Assembly: GCA_964585535.1 (NCBI GenBank)
Contig: CAZPDW010000053.1
Location: forward strand, 1-13,350
Length of the DNA stretch: 13,350 bases
Source: JAUVYV01 sp964585535
GTDB lineage: Bacteria > Planctomycetota > Phycisphaerae > Sedimentisphaerales > Anaerobacaceae
Direction of reading: 5' to 3'
This document shows, piece by piece, positions 1 to 4,861 of this stretch (positions within the stretch are counted from its first letter, which is position 1; each line of letters starts with the position of its first letter). The notes beneath the pieces were generated by a model that worked only from the letters and a program-made list of their open reading frames with translations, did not search any database and was not told the DNA's origin. A program made the position numbers and the translations under genes.

Positions 1-199
1 GGTGCTGCTCAAGCAGACGGCGGAGATTGCAAAGGGCAGCGGCGTTCCGAACAAGGAGAAGGTGGCGAAGGTGACCGCCGAGCAGGTTCGCAAGATTGCC
101 GAGGCGAAGTTCGAGGATTTGAACGCCTACGATTTGGACCAGGCGGAGAAGATTATACGAGGCACGGCCCGGAGTATGGGCATCGACGTTGAGGATTAG
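1..199 (+). CDS. rplK: 50S ribosomal protein L11, C-terminal part (5' end outside the window)
   Basis: The open frame from the left edge (first full codon at base 2) to the TAG at 197-199 gives the last 65 or so residues of L11, the C-terminal domain that binds the GTPase-associated region of 23S rRNA. Recognisable pieces are SGVPNKEKV near the start, then VTAEQVRKIAE, and the family ending GTARSMGIDVED, which closely matches the end of E. coli L11 (GTARSMGLVVED). The gene is intact to its stop. It is followed after 37 bases by rplA, the usual L11-L1 pairing, so the two are almost certainly co-transcribed. The N-terminal domain and any upstream promoter or L1-binding leader lie outside the window. 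Confidence 0.97.
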   Translation, partial: VLLKQTAEIAKGSGVPNKEKVAKVTAEQVRKIAEAKFEDLNAYDLDQAEKIIRGTARSMGIDVED

Positions 200-236
200 A
201 AATAAGAGAAACGTATGGAGTGCGAAAGACCAAGCG

Positions 237-914
237 ATGACATTCAGAAGTAAAAGATACAAGAAGGAATCCGAGAATCTGAGCAAAGAGCCGGTGGGCC
301 TGGCGGAGGCGGTTGAGAAGGTAAAGTCGTTCGACTCGGTGAAGTTCGACCAGACGGTGGAATGTGTGTTGTGTCTCGGTATCGACCCCAAGCAGGCCGA
401 CCAGCTTGTGCGTGGCTCGGTATCACTGCCGCACGGGATTGGCAAACAGAAGAAGGTGATAGCTTTCTGTGAGGATGCGGACGTTGAGCCGGTCAAGCAG
501 GCTGGTGCGTTAGAGGCCGGCTGTGACGAGCTGGTCAAGAAAATTGAGGGCGGCTGGATGGATTTTGACGTGGCGATTGCAGCGCCGAAGGTAATGAGCA
601 GGGTCGGCAAGCTCGGTCGTATTTTAGGCCCGCAGGGCAAGATGCCGACGCCGAAGAACGGGACGGTAACGGCAGACGTTGTCTCGGCGGTTGCTGAGTT
701 TGCGGCGGGCAAGGTCGAGTTTAGAAACGACGCGGGGGGCAACATTCACGCGGTGGTGGGCAAACAGAGCTTCGAGGTGCAGAAGCTTACGGAGAATATC
801 GAGGCGTTTGTTTCACGTATAAAGAAGGTAAAGCCGCAGGCGTCCAAGGGGACGTACATAAAGAAGATAAGCATATCGGCGACGATGAGCCCTTCGGTTA
901 CGGTCGCCATGTAA
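237..914 (+). CDS. rplA: 50S ribosomal protein L1
   Basis: L1 forms the mobile stalk at the ribosomal E site and in many bacteria represses its own operon by binding the mRNA leader. The 225-residue product (E. coli: 234) shows the family landmarks: SDQ/VRG-type LVRGSVSLPHGIGK, then FDVAIAAPKVM, GRILGPQGKMPTPKNGTV, VEFRNDAGGNIHAVVGK, and KGTYIKKISISATMSPSV near the end. I chose ATG 237. The frame is open from a TTG at 189, but that would overlap rplK by 11 bases and add 16 residues (RIRNKRNVWSAKDQA) that do not look like L1. The ribosome-binding site is weak (gaaag, about 9 bases upstream), so translation may partly depend on coupling to rplK. rplJ starts 48 bases downstream. Confidence 0.96.
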   Translation: MTFRSKRYKKESENLSKEPVGLAEAVEKVKSFDSVKFDQTVECVLCLGIDPKQADQLVRGSVSLPHGIGKQKKVIAFCEDADVEPVKQAGALEAGCDELVKKIEGGWMDFDVAIAAPKVMSRVGKLGRILGPQGKMPTPKNGTVTADVVSAVAEFAAGKVEFRNDAGGNIHAVVGKQSFEVQKLTENIEAFVSRIKKVKPQASKGTYIKKISISATMSPSVTVAM

Positions 915-962
915 ACAGGGGTATCGAGCAGGTTTGATTATACGGATTTTTCAGGTGGCAAG

Positions 963-1496
963 ATGAGCAAATACGTGAAAGGGCTTCTGCAGGCGGAGCT
1001 TGAGAAGAGAATTGATGAAGCGCAGATAAGCGACTTTATGGTTGTGAGCACGAGGGGGGTAAGCGGCGTTGAGAACAATGCTATGCGGGGCGAGTTCAAG
1101 GCCAGGGCAATCAAGCTGCTTGTGGTGAAGAATTCGCTTTTCAAGAAGGCGCTTGAGAGCCGGCGGATGCAGGCCGGTTCGGAGTTGTTCAGCGGCCCCT
1201 GCACTATTGCCTACGGAGGCGACAGCATTATTGACGTGGCAAAGGAGCTTGTTGAGTGGGCTAAAAAGGTGCCGGCGATTGAAATTAAAGGGGCTTTTCT
1301 CGAGGGTTCGGTACTGGACAGCGGGGCGGCAGTGGAGTTATCGAAGATGCCGACCCGGATTGAGCTGCTCGGTGAGATAGTGTCGGCGGCGAAATCGCCC
1401 GGTTCGGGGATTGCCTCGGCCGTCGGAGCCCCGGGTGGAATCATCGCTGGCTGCATAAAGAGTATATCAGACAAGGGCGAGAAGGAGGCGGCTTAG
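963..1496 (+). CDS. rplJ: 50S ribosomal protein L10 (stalk base)
   Basis: L10 anchors L7/L12 dimers to the large subunit next to L11. The 177-residue product (E. coli: 165) begins MSKYVKGLLQAELEKRI. It carries the L10 pattern of a central strand DFMVVSTRGVSGVENNAMR, then KLLVVKNSLFKKAL, and a GPCTIAYGG segment. The C-terminal Ala/Gly-rich stretch (SAAKSPGSGIASAVGAPGG) leads into a short terminal helix that would hold the L12 N-termini. AGGTGG at about 954-959 serves as ribosome-binding site before ATG 963. The 48-base gap from rplA is too short for the long L10 leader known from other bacteria. Unusually, its normal translational partner rplL does not follow directly but lies 390 bases away. 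Confidence 0.95.
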   Translation: MSKYVKGLLQAELEKRIDEAQISDFMVVSTRGVSGVENNAMRGEFKARAIKLLVVKNSLFKKALESRRMQAGSELFSGPCTIAYGGDSIIDVAKELVEWAKKVPAIEIKGAFLEGSVLDSGAAVELSKMPTRIELLGEIVSAAKSPGSGIASAVGAPGGIIAGCIKSISDKGEKEAA

Positions 1497-1500
1497 GGCT

Positions 1501-1542
1501 ACAAGGACATTTTGGGTTTGTCGGTTAGTTGCAATGTCTTGT
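1501..1542 (+). other. Small hairpin just after the rplJ stop
   Basis: ACAAGGACATT (1501-1511) can pair with AATGTCTTGT (1533-1542) with one bulged G at 1506, giving about ten base pairs around a 21-base loop. It begins four bases after the rplJ stop codon. There is no T-tract directly after it, so it is not a standard intrinsic terminator. It could act as an mRNA 3'-end stabiliser or a processing site separating rplJ from rplL. Only the complementarity is visible; the role is a guess. Confidence 0.35.
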
Positions 1543-1570
1543 CGTATAAATAAGTTATGACGATTATGTT

Positions 1571-1725
1571 AAATCCTAAAACCGAAATACGAAACAAATT
1601 AAAAATTCAAATGAGCGAAATTCGAAACAGTTTTTTCAGCGGTGTTTGAGCATTTTGTTTGGGGAATTCAGATTTTGAACATTTGGTATTGTTTCGTATT
1701 TAGGATTTTGTGCTTGGTATTTTAA
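1571..1725. repeat. AT-rich imperfect inverted-repeat element between rplJ and rplL
   Basis: The left end AAATCCTAAA (1571-1580) is an exact reverse complement of TTTAGGATTT (1699-1708). ATACGAAAC (1587-1595) is an exact reverse complement of GTTTCGTAT (1691-1699). Further in, the arms stay similar but are less well matched (aattcaaatg on the left, gaattcagattttgaacattt on the right) around a centre near 1630-1660. The element codes for nothing evident and is clearly more AT-rich than the genes on either side. Its style, short runs of A with cgaaa/aattcaaatg words in mirrored arms, resembles intergenic repeats I associate with planctomycete and related environmental genomes. That makes a dispersed non-coding repeat likely. 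Outer limits are approximate. Confidence 0.55.
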
Positions 1726-1796
1726 GACGGGAAAAAGGTTTTCGTTGTTAAGCGGTGCTGTAGTATCAGGTTTAAGTTTTAATTGGAAAGTGAACT

Positions 1797-1860
1797 GCCC
1801 GGACGGCTGCCCCCGGCTGAGGGGTTAAACGGGACGGCGGAGTCTCGGCTACCGTCGGGC
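1797..1860 (+). promoter_or_regulatory. GC-rich foldable leader upstream of rplL
   Basis: GCCCG-(G)-ACGG (1797-1806) can pair with CCGTCGGGC (1852-1860), nine pairs with one bulged G. Inside it, CCCC (1811-1814) can pair with GGGG (1821-1824). A second copy of the left arm, GGGACGG at 1831-1837, can also pair its GACGG (1833-1837) with the same CCGTC (1852-1856), so two alternative folds compete for one strand. The structure ends ten bases before the AGGAG ribosome-binding site of rplL (1871-1875). A regulatory leader for rplL, perhaps bound by L10-L12, is possible. Equally it could be a dispersed palindromic repeat that happened to land here. No known riboswitch or ribosomal-protein leader family was recognised. 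Confidence 0.35.
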
Positions 1861-1886
1861 GCTGAGTGACAGGAGTTAAAAATAAG

Positions 1887-2378
1887 ATGGCGGAAGAAAC
1901 AAAAGAAGAAAAAAAAGAAGAAAAAAAGGAAGAAAAAAAAGCTGAAGTGAAAGGGAAGGTCAAGAAAGAGCCGGCGGAGGTGAAAGAGGCAAAGAAGTGG
2001 AGCATCGCAATCAAGAAGTTAGGCGATGCGATAGTGAAGCTTACACTGATGCAGGCCAAGGAGCTTGGAGATTATCTCAAGGACGAGTATGGGATTGAGC
2101 CGGCGGCGGGCGGGGCGGTAATGATGGCCGGTCCGGCGGCAGGCGCCGCCGAGGAGCCGGAGGAAAAGACAGCTTTTGACGTCATTCTCAAGAGCTTCGG
2201 CGAGAAGAAAATTCAGGTTATCAAGGAGGTAAGGGCCCTGACATCGTTAGGGCTGAAGGAGGCGAAGGACCTAGTCGAGGCGGCCCCGAAGCCGGTCAAG
2301 GAGGGTGTGAGCAAGGAAGAGGCCGAGGCGGCAAGGCAGCAGCTCGAGGCGGTAGGTGCGGTAGTCGAGGTGAGTTAG
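1887..2378 (+). CDS. rplL: 50S ribosomal protein L7/L12 with a charged N-terminal extension
   Basis: L7/L12 dimers form the flexible stalk that recruits and activates translation GTPases. The 163-residue product is longer than the usual 120-130. Residues 2-37 are an extension of Lys and Glu (EETK then three EEKK, then a looser KKEPAEVKEAKK stretch). Residues about 38-70 are the dimerisation/L10-binding domain (WSIAIKKLGDAIVKLTLMQAKELGDYL). About 71-92 form the Ala/Gly/Pro hinge. About 93-163 are the C-terminal domain with EKTAFDVILKSFG, VIKEVR, LGLKEAKDLVE and KEGVSKEEAE. ATG 1887 is preferred over the in-frame GTG at 1866 because AGGAG (1871-1875) lies 11 bases before it. No terminator follows. 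rpoB, its usual neighbour, is about 5 kb away. Confidence 0.95.
   Translation: MAEETKEEKKEEKKEEKKAEVKGKVKKEPAEVKEAKKWSIAIKKLGDAIVKLTLMQAKELGDYLKDEYGIEPAAGGAVMMAGPAAGAAEEPEEKTAFDVILKSFGEKKIQVIKEVRALTSLGLKEAKDLVEAAPKPVKEGVSKEEAEAARQQLEAVGAVVEVS
1893..1940 (+). repeat. Four tandem 12-base units inside the start of rplL
   Basis: Four consecutive 12-base units read gaagaaacaaaa, gaagaaaaaaaa, gaagaaaaaaag and gaagaaaaaaaa, encoding EETK-EEKK-EEKK-EEKK. The unit length is a multiple of three, so gain or loss of units keeps the reading frame. The runs of seven to eight A within the units could, however, slip by single bases. Confidence 0.9.
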
Positions 2379-2534
2379 TTTTGGCTATGAGCGTTTTTGT
2401 GTGCCATAAGAATAAATACTATCTTTGCGGGAAAGATTGTGCGTAGAGAATCATTACTGTTTATCGCGGTTATTCCGGCGGCGGCTTGTATTGGTGAAGA
2501 TAATGGTAGGGTCTTCTTATAGGAGGTAATTAGT
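2379..2534 (+). other. Gap between rplL and the dockerin-like gene
   Basis: This 156-base gap holds no convincing terminator or promoter. It does contain a short frame from GTG 2439 to TAG 2522 coding for 27 residues (RRESLLFIAVIPAAACIG, then GEDNGRVFL), which looks like a lipoprotein signal peptide. Its stop overlaps the strong ribosome-binding site of the next gene. It may be a leader peptide, a remnant of a lost secreted gene, or chance. Confidence 0.2.
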
Positions 2535-3578
2535 ATGTTGAGAAGGCGAAGATATCTTCTGGCTGTGCTGGCGGGGATAGTGGTTTCTATTGCGAACGGG
2601 GCACCGGAGCTGCGTATCAACGGGCTTGGCGCAGCAGTACCACTAAAGGTACAGGGCAAAGAGAAGCTTATAATCTCGGTGTCGGCAGCAAGCGATGTAA
2701 ATGAGAAATGTCTTTCGGTAATCTGCGAAGACAGAGGGTGGCTTGAGCCGGTGAGTGGGCCGAGCGTGCTCGATGATGAGGTTGTGACGGAATATCGGTT
2801 TGTGTTTGATGACGACTGGGAATTGGGTCAGGTAATGCTTGTGGCTGATAAAGGTCTGGTTATCGACGGGATTTCAGTATCGGCGGGGACAAGGATTTAC
2901 AAGCTGCTTTTGTGCTACTCGTCGCAGGCGGAGACGACCTCTGTAATAGGGATAGATTTTGAGGCGCTGAGCTGGGTGGCGCCAGAGACAGAGGCGAAAT
3001 CTGAACCGCAGGCGGAACAGCAGATTTTAGTTTCACAGGACGATGAGCCTGAGAAAGATTATTTTGCAGGTGCCTTTGGCGGCAGAACAGTCGAGCTTGC
3101 CAGCTTTCCGGAGCCAAATTTTTATCCCAATTTAAACGGCGATGATATAGTCAACTTTGCTGATTTTGCGGTTTTTGCAGATAACTGGCAAAAGTCAGGG
3201 GCCGGGCTTGACGGCGATTTTGACGACAGCGGAGCGGTTGATATCAATGATATGGAGATATTTGCTTATTTCTGGCTGAACGGCTCGCATCCGGTGGAAG
3301 TTTTCGGATTGTTCAAGGCTGCTCTGGCGGTTGGTGATACGAACGAAGCCCTTATTTACGTCGCAGAGATTTCAAGGGAAAAATACGACGAGATATTTCA
3401 GATAATTGAGCCGTACCTCTCGGATTATGCAGCCGGTATGGGCGAGTTGACATACGACCGGCATAGTTACGGTGAAGTTAAATATGAGATGCTCCATCAG
3501 GACGGCGGCGAGACTTATAGCTTTCCCGTCTTTTTCATAAGAGATGAAGACGGCAACTGGAGGATTTTTAACCTCTGA
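2535..3578 (+). CDS. Secreted protein with dockerin-like calcium loops and an NTF2-like C-terminal domain
   Basis: The 347-residue protein starts at ATG 2535, seven bases after a strong AGGAGGT (2521-2527). Residues 1-22 look like a signal peptide (MLRRRRY, hydrophobic core LLAVLAGIVVSIA, then NGA). Residues about 25-150 form an unrecognised beta-rich region. Residues about 196-250 hold two dockerin type I-like EF-hand loops, NLNGDDIVNFADFAVF and DGDFDDSGAVDINDMEIF, with the expected Asp/Asn calcium ligands. Residues about 254-347 resemble the small NTF2-like domain seen at the end of some secreted proteins (FKAALAVGDTNEALIYV, SREKYDEIF, then FFIRDEDGNWRI). Export to the envelope or outside is likely. 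No catalytic motif is seen and the function is unknown. It is the first of the accessory genes separating rplL from rpoB. Confidence 0.85.
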   Translation: MLRRRRYLLAVLAGIVVSIANGAPELRINGLGAAVPLKVQGKEKLIISVSAASDVNEKCLSVICEDRGWLEPVSGPSVLDDEVVTEYRFVFDDDWELGQVMLVADKGLVIDGISVSAGTRIYKLLLCYSSQAETTSVIGIDFEALSWVAPETEAKSEPQAEQQILVSQDDEPEKDYFAGAFGGRTVELASFPEPNFYPNLNGDDIVNFADFAVFADNWQKSGAGLDGDFDDSGAVDINDMEIFAYFWLNGSHPVEVFGLFKAALAVGDTNEALIYVAEISREKYDEIFQIIEPYLSDYAAGMGELTYDRHSYGEVKYEMLHQDGGETYSFPVFFIRDEDGNWRIFNL

Positions 3579-3622
3579 TTTTTAAGCGGTGCCGCCGGAA
3601 ATAAAATTCAGAAAAATAACCA

Positions 3623-3689
3623 ATGCAGGAAGATGAGCAGAAAAGCCCGGTAAATCGTTTTGAGATTGCTTGTGAGATTGTTTTTTTTT
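3623..3689 (+). pseudogene. Displaced N-terminal reading frame of membrane protein copy 1, ending in a T9 tract
   Basis: From ATG 3623 the frame gives MQEDEQKSPVNRFEIACEIV and then passes through nine consecutive T. Left as is, it continues as non-membrane sequence and stops at TGA before position 3740. Dropping one T would join it to the frame that encodes the three membrane helices. The resulting N-terminus, hydrophilic then NRFEIACEIVFFTIMAIAV, lines up residue for residue with DWVNTVLEVITLIAMAIVV of copy 2. No good ribosome-binding site precedes ATG 3623. Confidence 0.45.
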
Positions 3690-3959
3690 ACAATAATGGC
3701 AATAGCAGTCTATGTTGGATCAATATGGTTGTTAGGTGAGCCGATTAACCGTCACATGCCAAACTGGTTTTTTAGCCCAATAGGTCTCTTTATGATATTG
3801 GGACTCGATGTTATATGGATTTTTTGTATGAAACTACGGAAATCTAAAACTAAACGAATGAGTCGGGTAAAAAGATTTTTATCTGTTTTAATATTTAGCT
3901 TGTCTGCATCAGTATTGACTAGCTGGCTTATACTAAACCTATTAAGCGATATATGGTAA
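3660..3959 (+). CDS. Small three-helix membrane protein, copy 1, probably frameshifted near its start
   Basis: The intact frame runs from TTG 3660 to TAA 3959 (99 residues) with hydrophobic segments at about residues 7-25, 36-57 and 73-95. It matches the membrane protein at 4448-4798 without gaps from MAIAVYVG onward. Shared residues include LG-DV-W---M, LS--VLT-W and a final W. The TTG start has no ribosome-binding site. The true N-terminus probably begins at ATG 3623 in another frame (MQEDEQKSPVNRFEIACEIV), which also aligns without gaps to copy 2. It would join this frame if the run of nine T at 3681-3689 had eight. So this is either a broken gene, a slippage-dependent gene or an assembly error. 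Function unknown; not a family I recognise. The C-terminal two helices are the safest part. Confidence 0.6.
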   Translation: MRLLVRLFFFTIMAIAVYVGSIWLLGEPINRHMPNWFFSPIGLFMILGLDVIWIFCMKLRKSKTKRMSRVKRFLSVLIFSLSASVLTSWLILNLLSDIW

Positions 3960-4002
3960 ATCTTACTGAAAAATCTGCCCCTTTCAAAGGAACTATAATA
4001 AT

Positions 4003-4482
4003 ATGAAAAGGCAAATTTACATAATGTTAGTATCTCTTCCCATATCTTTGGTACTATGTGAATCATTACTTGCTTGGGAAAACAAAAAGACACACCCCGC
4101 ACTGACAAAAGAGGCTATCATTGTTTCATTGATAGACAATTACCTGGAAAATCACCTTGACATACCTGATGGAATCAATTCTCAAATACAATATGATTTG
4201 GAAATGTACAATTCATATATCAAAAAGAGAATGGAGAGAGGGAAAGTGGGCGATCCTGAAAATACAACTCGAAGTATCTCAGGTTGGCTTCGTACAGGAA
4301 GTGTAATCGAAGACGACGATGGGCGGTGGCCGGTGCCTTGGCGGCCACGTCACCACTTTCATGATCCGACGCGGGACGCCGGGTTGGATAATCATACAGA
4401 CCATCCGGATTGGGAGGCTCCCTTCTGGTCAAGCTGGCGCACAAATAATGACAGGAAAAGAAAAAAGCAAGAAAATAGATGA
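4003..4482 (+). CDS. Truncated exported protein of the THPALT/RPRHHFHDP type, copy 1
   Basis: ATG 4003 follows AAAGGA (3986-3991) by 11 bases. The 159-residue product has a signal peptide (residues 1-24, ending LLA) and a mature start WENKKTHPALT. It then follows the N-terminal third of the 4862-7309 product: SGWLRTGSVIEDDD, RPRHHFHDP (about residues 114-122) and GLDNHTDHPDW. Homology stops at about residue 142. The last 17 residues (SSWRTNNDRKRKKQENR) are read out of frame through the start of the next gene and are unrelated. It keeps the Trp/His/Asp/His ligands expected in the first half of an S1/P1-nuclease-like zinc site but lacks the HxxxDxxxxxH motif and everything after. It is probably inactive as an enzyme, and is a remnant or a decoy. 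Its 3' end overlaps the next gene by 35 bases. Confidence 0.75.
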   Translation: MKRQIYIMLVSLPISLVLCESLLAWENKKTHPALTKEAIIVSLIDNYLENHLDIPDGINSQIQYDLEMYNSYIKKRMERGKVGDPENTTRSISGWLRTGSVIEDDDGRWPVPWRPRHHFHDPTRDAGLDNHTDHPDWEAPFWSSWRTNNDRKRKKQENR

Positions 4483-4798
4483 CCCGCAAAGAGATTGGGT
4501 TAATACAGTACTTGAGGTAATCACGCTAATCGCAATGGCGATAGTAGTATTTATTGGCGGGATGTACTTATTGGTAAGAGTAATAGGTCGTTTCATACCA
4601 TTTTGGTTCTCTGGCCTCGCGGGTCCCCTTTTGGTTTTAGGTTTTGACGTTCTATGGTGCGTTGGTATGAGATGGTGGCGGCCCGGGGGCAACCAACTGA
4701 AGGTGCTTAAGAAGATTGTATTCGTAACTGTGCTTGCCTTATCAACGGCAGTATTGACGTGTTGGTGTATAGGTTATCTCTTCCGGCAGGTGTGGTAA
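4448..4798 (+). CDS. Small three-helix membrane protein, copy 2
   Basis: A 116-residue protein with a charged N-terminus (MTGKEKSKKIDDPQRDW) and three hydrophobic segments at about residues 20-45, 52-73 and 88-111. The loop between the last two helices is basic (RWWRPGGNQLKVLKK). I chose ATG 4448 because the upstream ATG 4319 would overlap the coding sequence of the truncated gene by more than 160 bases and add a non-membrane, low-likelihood stretch. The start overlaps that gene by 35 bases, so translational coupling is likely. It is a paralogue of the membrane protein at 3660-3959, with identical spacing through the last 53 residues. It precedes the full-length exported protein by 63 bases. 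Function unknown; a membrane partner, anchor or protective protein for the exported neighbour are possibilities I cannot separate. Confidence 0.75.
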   Translation: MTGKEKSKKIDDPQRDWVNTVLEVITLIAMAIVVFIGGMYLLVRVIGRFIPFWFSGLAGPLLVLGFDVLWCVGMRWWRPGGNQLKVLKKIVFVTVLALSTAVLTCWCIGYLFRQVW

Positions 4799-4861
4799 GG
4801 CGTGCCTGTTTTCGGCATCCGGCAGATATAAAGGCGATGCTTTGAAAGTGAGGATTAGGAA

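Noticed and set aside
915..962. Possible L10 leader between rplA and rplJ
   Set aside because: It is only 48 bases long with no kink-turn-like structure visible, too short for the known L10 leader.
3575..3611. Hairpin over the stop of the dockerin-like gene (CTGATTTTT with AAAATTCAG, inner GCGG/CCGC)
   Set aside because: The arms have a mismatch, the inner loop is only two bases and no T-tract follows, so it is not a convincing terminator.
3915..3945. Promoter-like TTGACT with TATTAA before the truncated exported gene
   Set aside because: The spacer is 19 bases and the boxes lie in coding sequence for a conserved VLTSW motif that the paralogue shares, so the match is explained by protein conservation.
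4319..4447. Upstream ATG extension of the second membrane gene
   Set aside because: It runs in another frame over the RPRHHFHDP-coding part of the truncated gene, and the added residues have no match in the paralogue. ATG 4448 is a better start.
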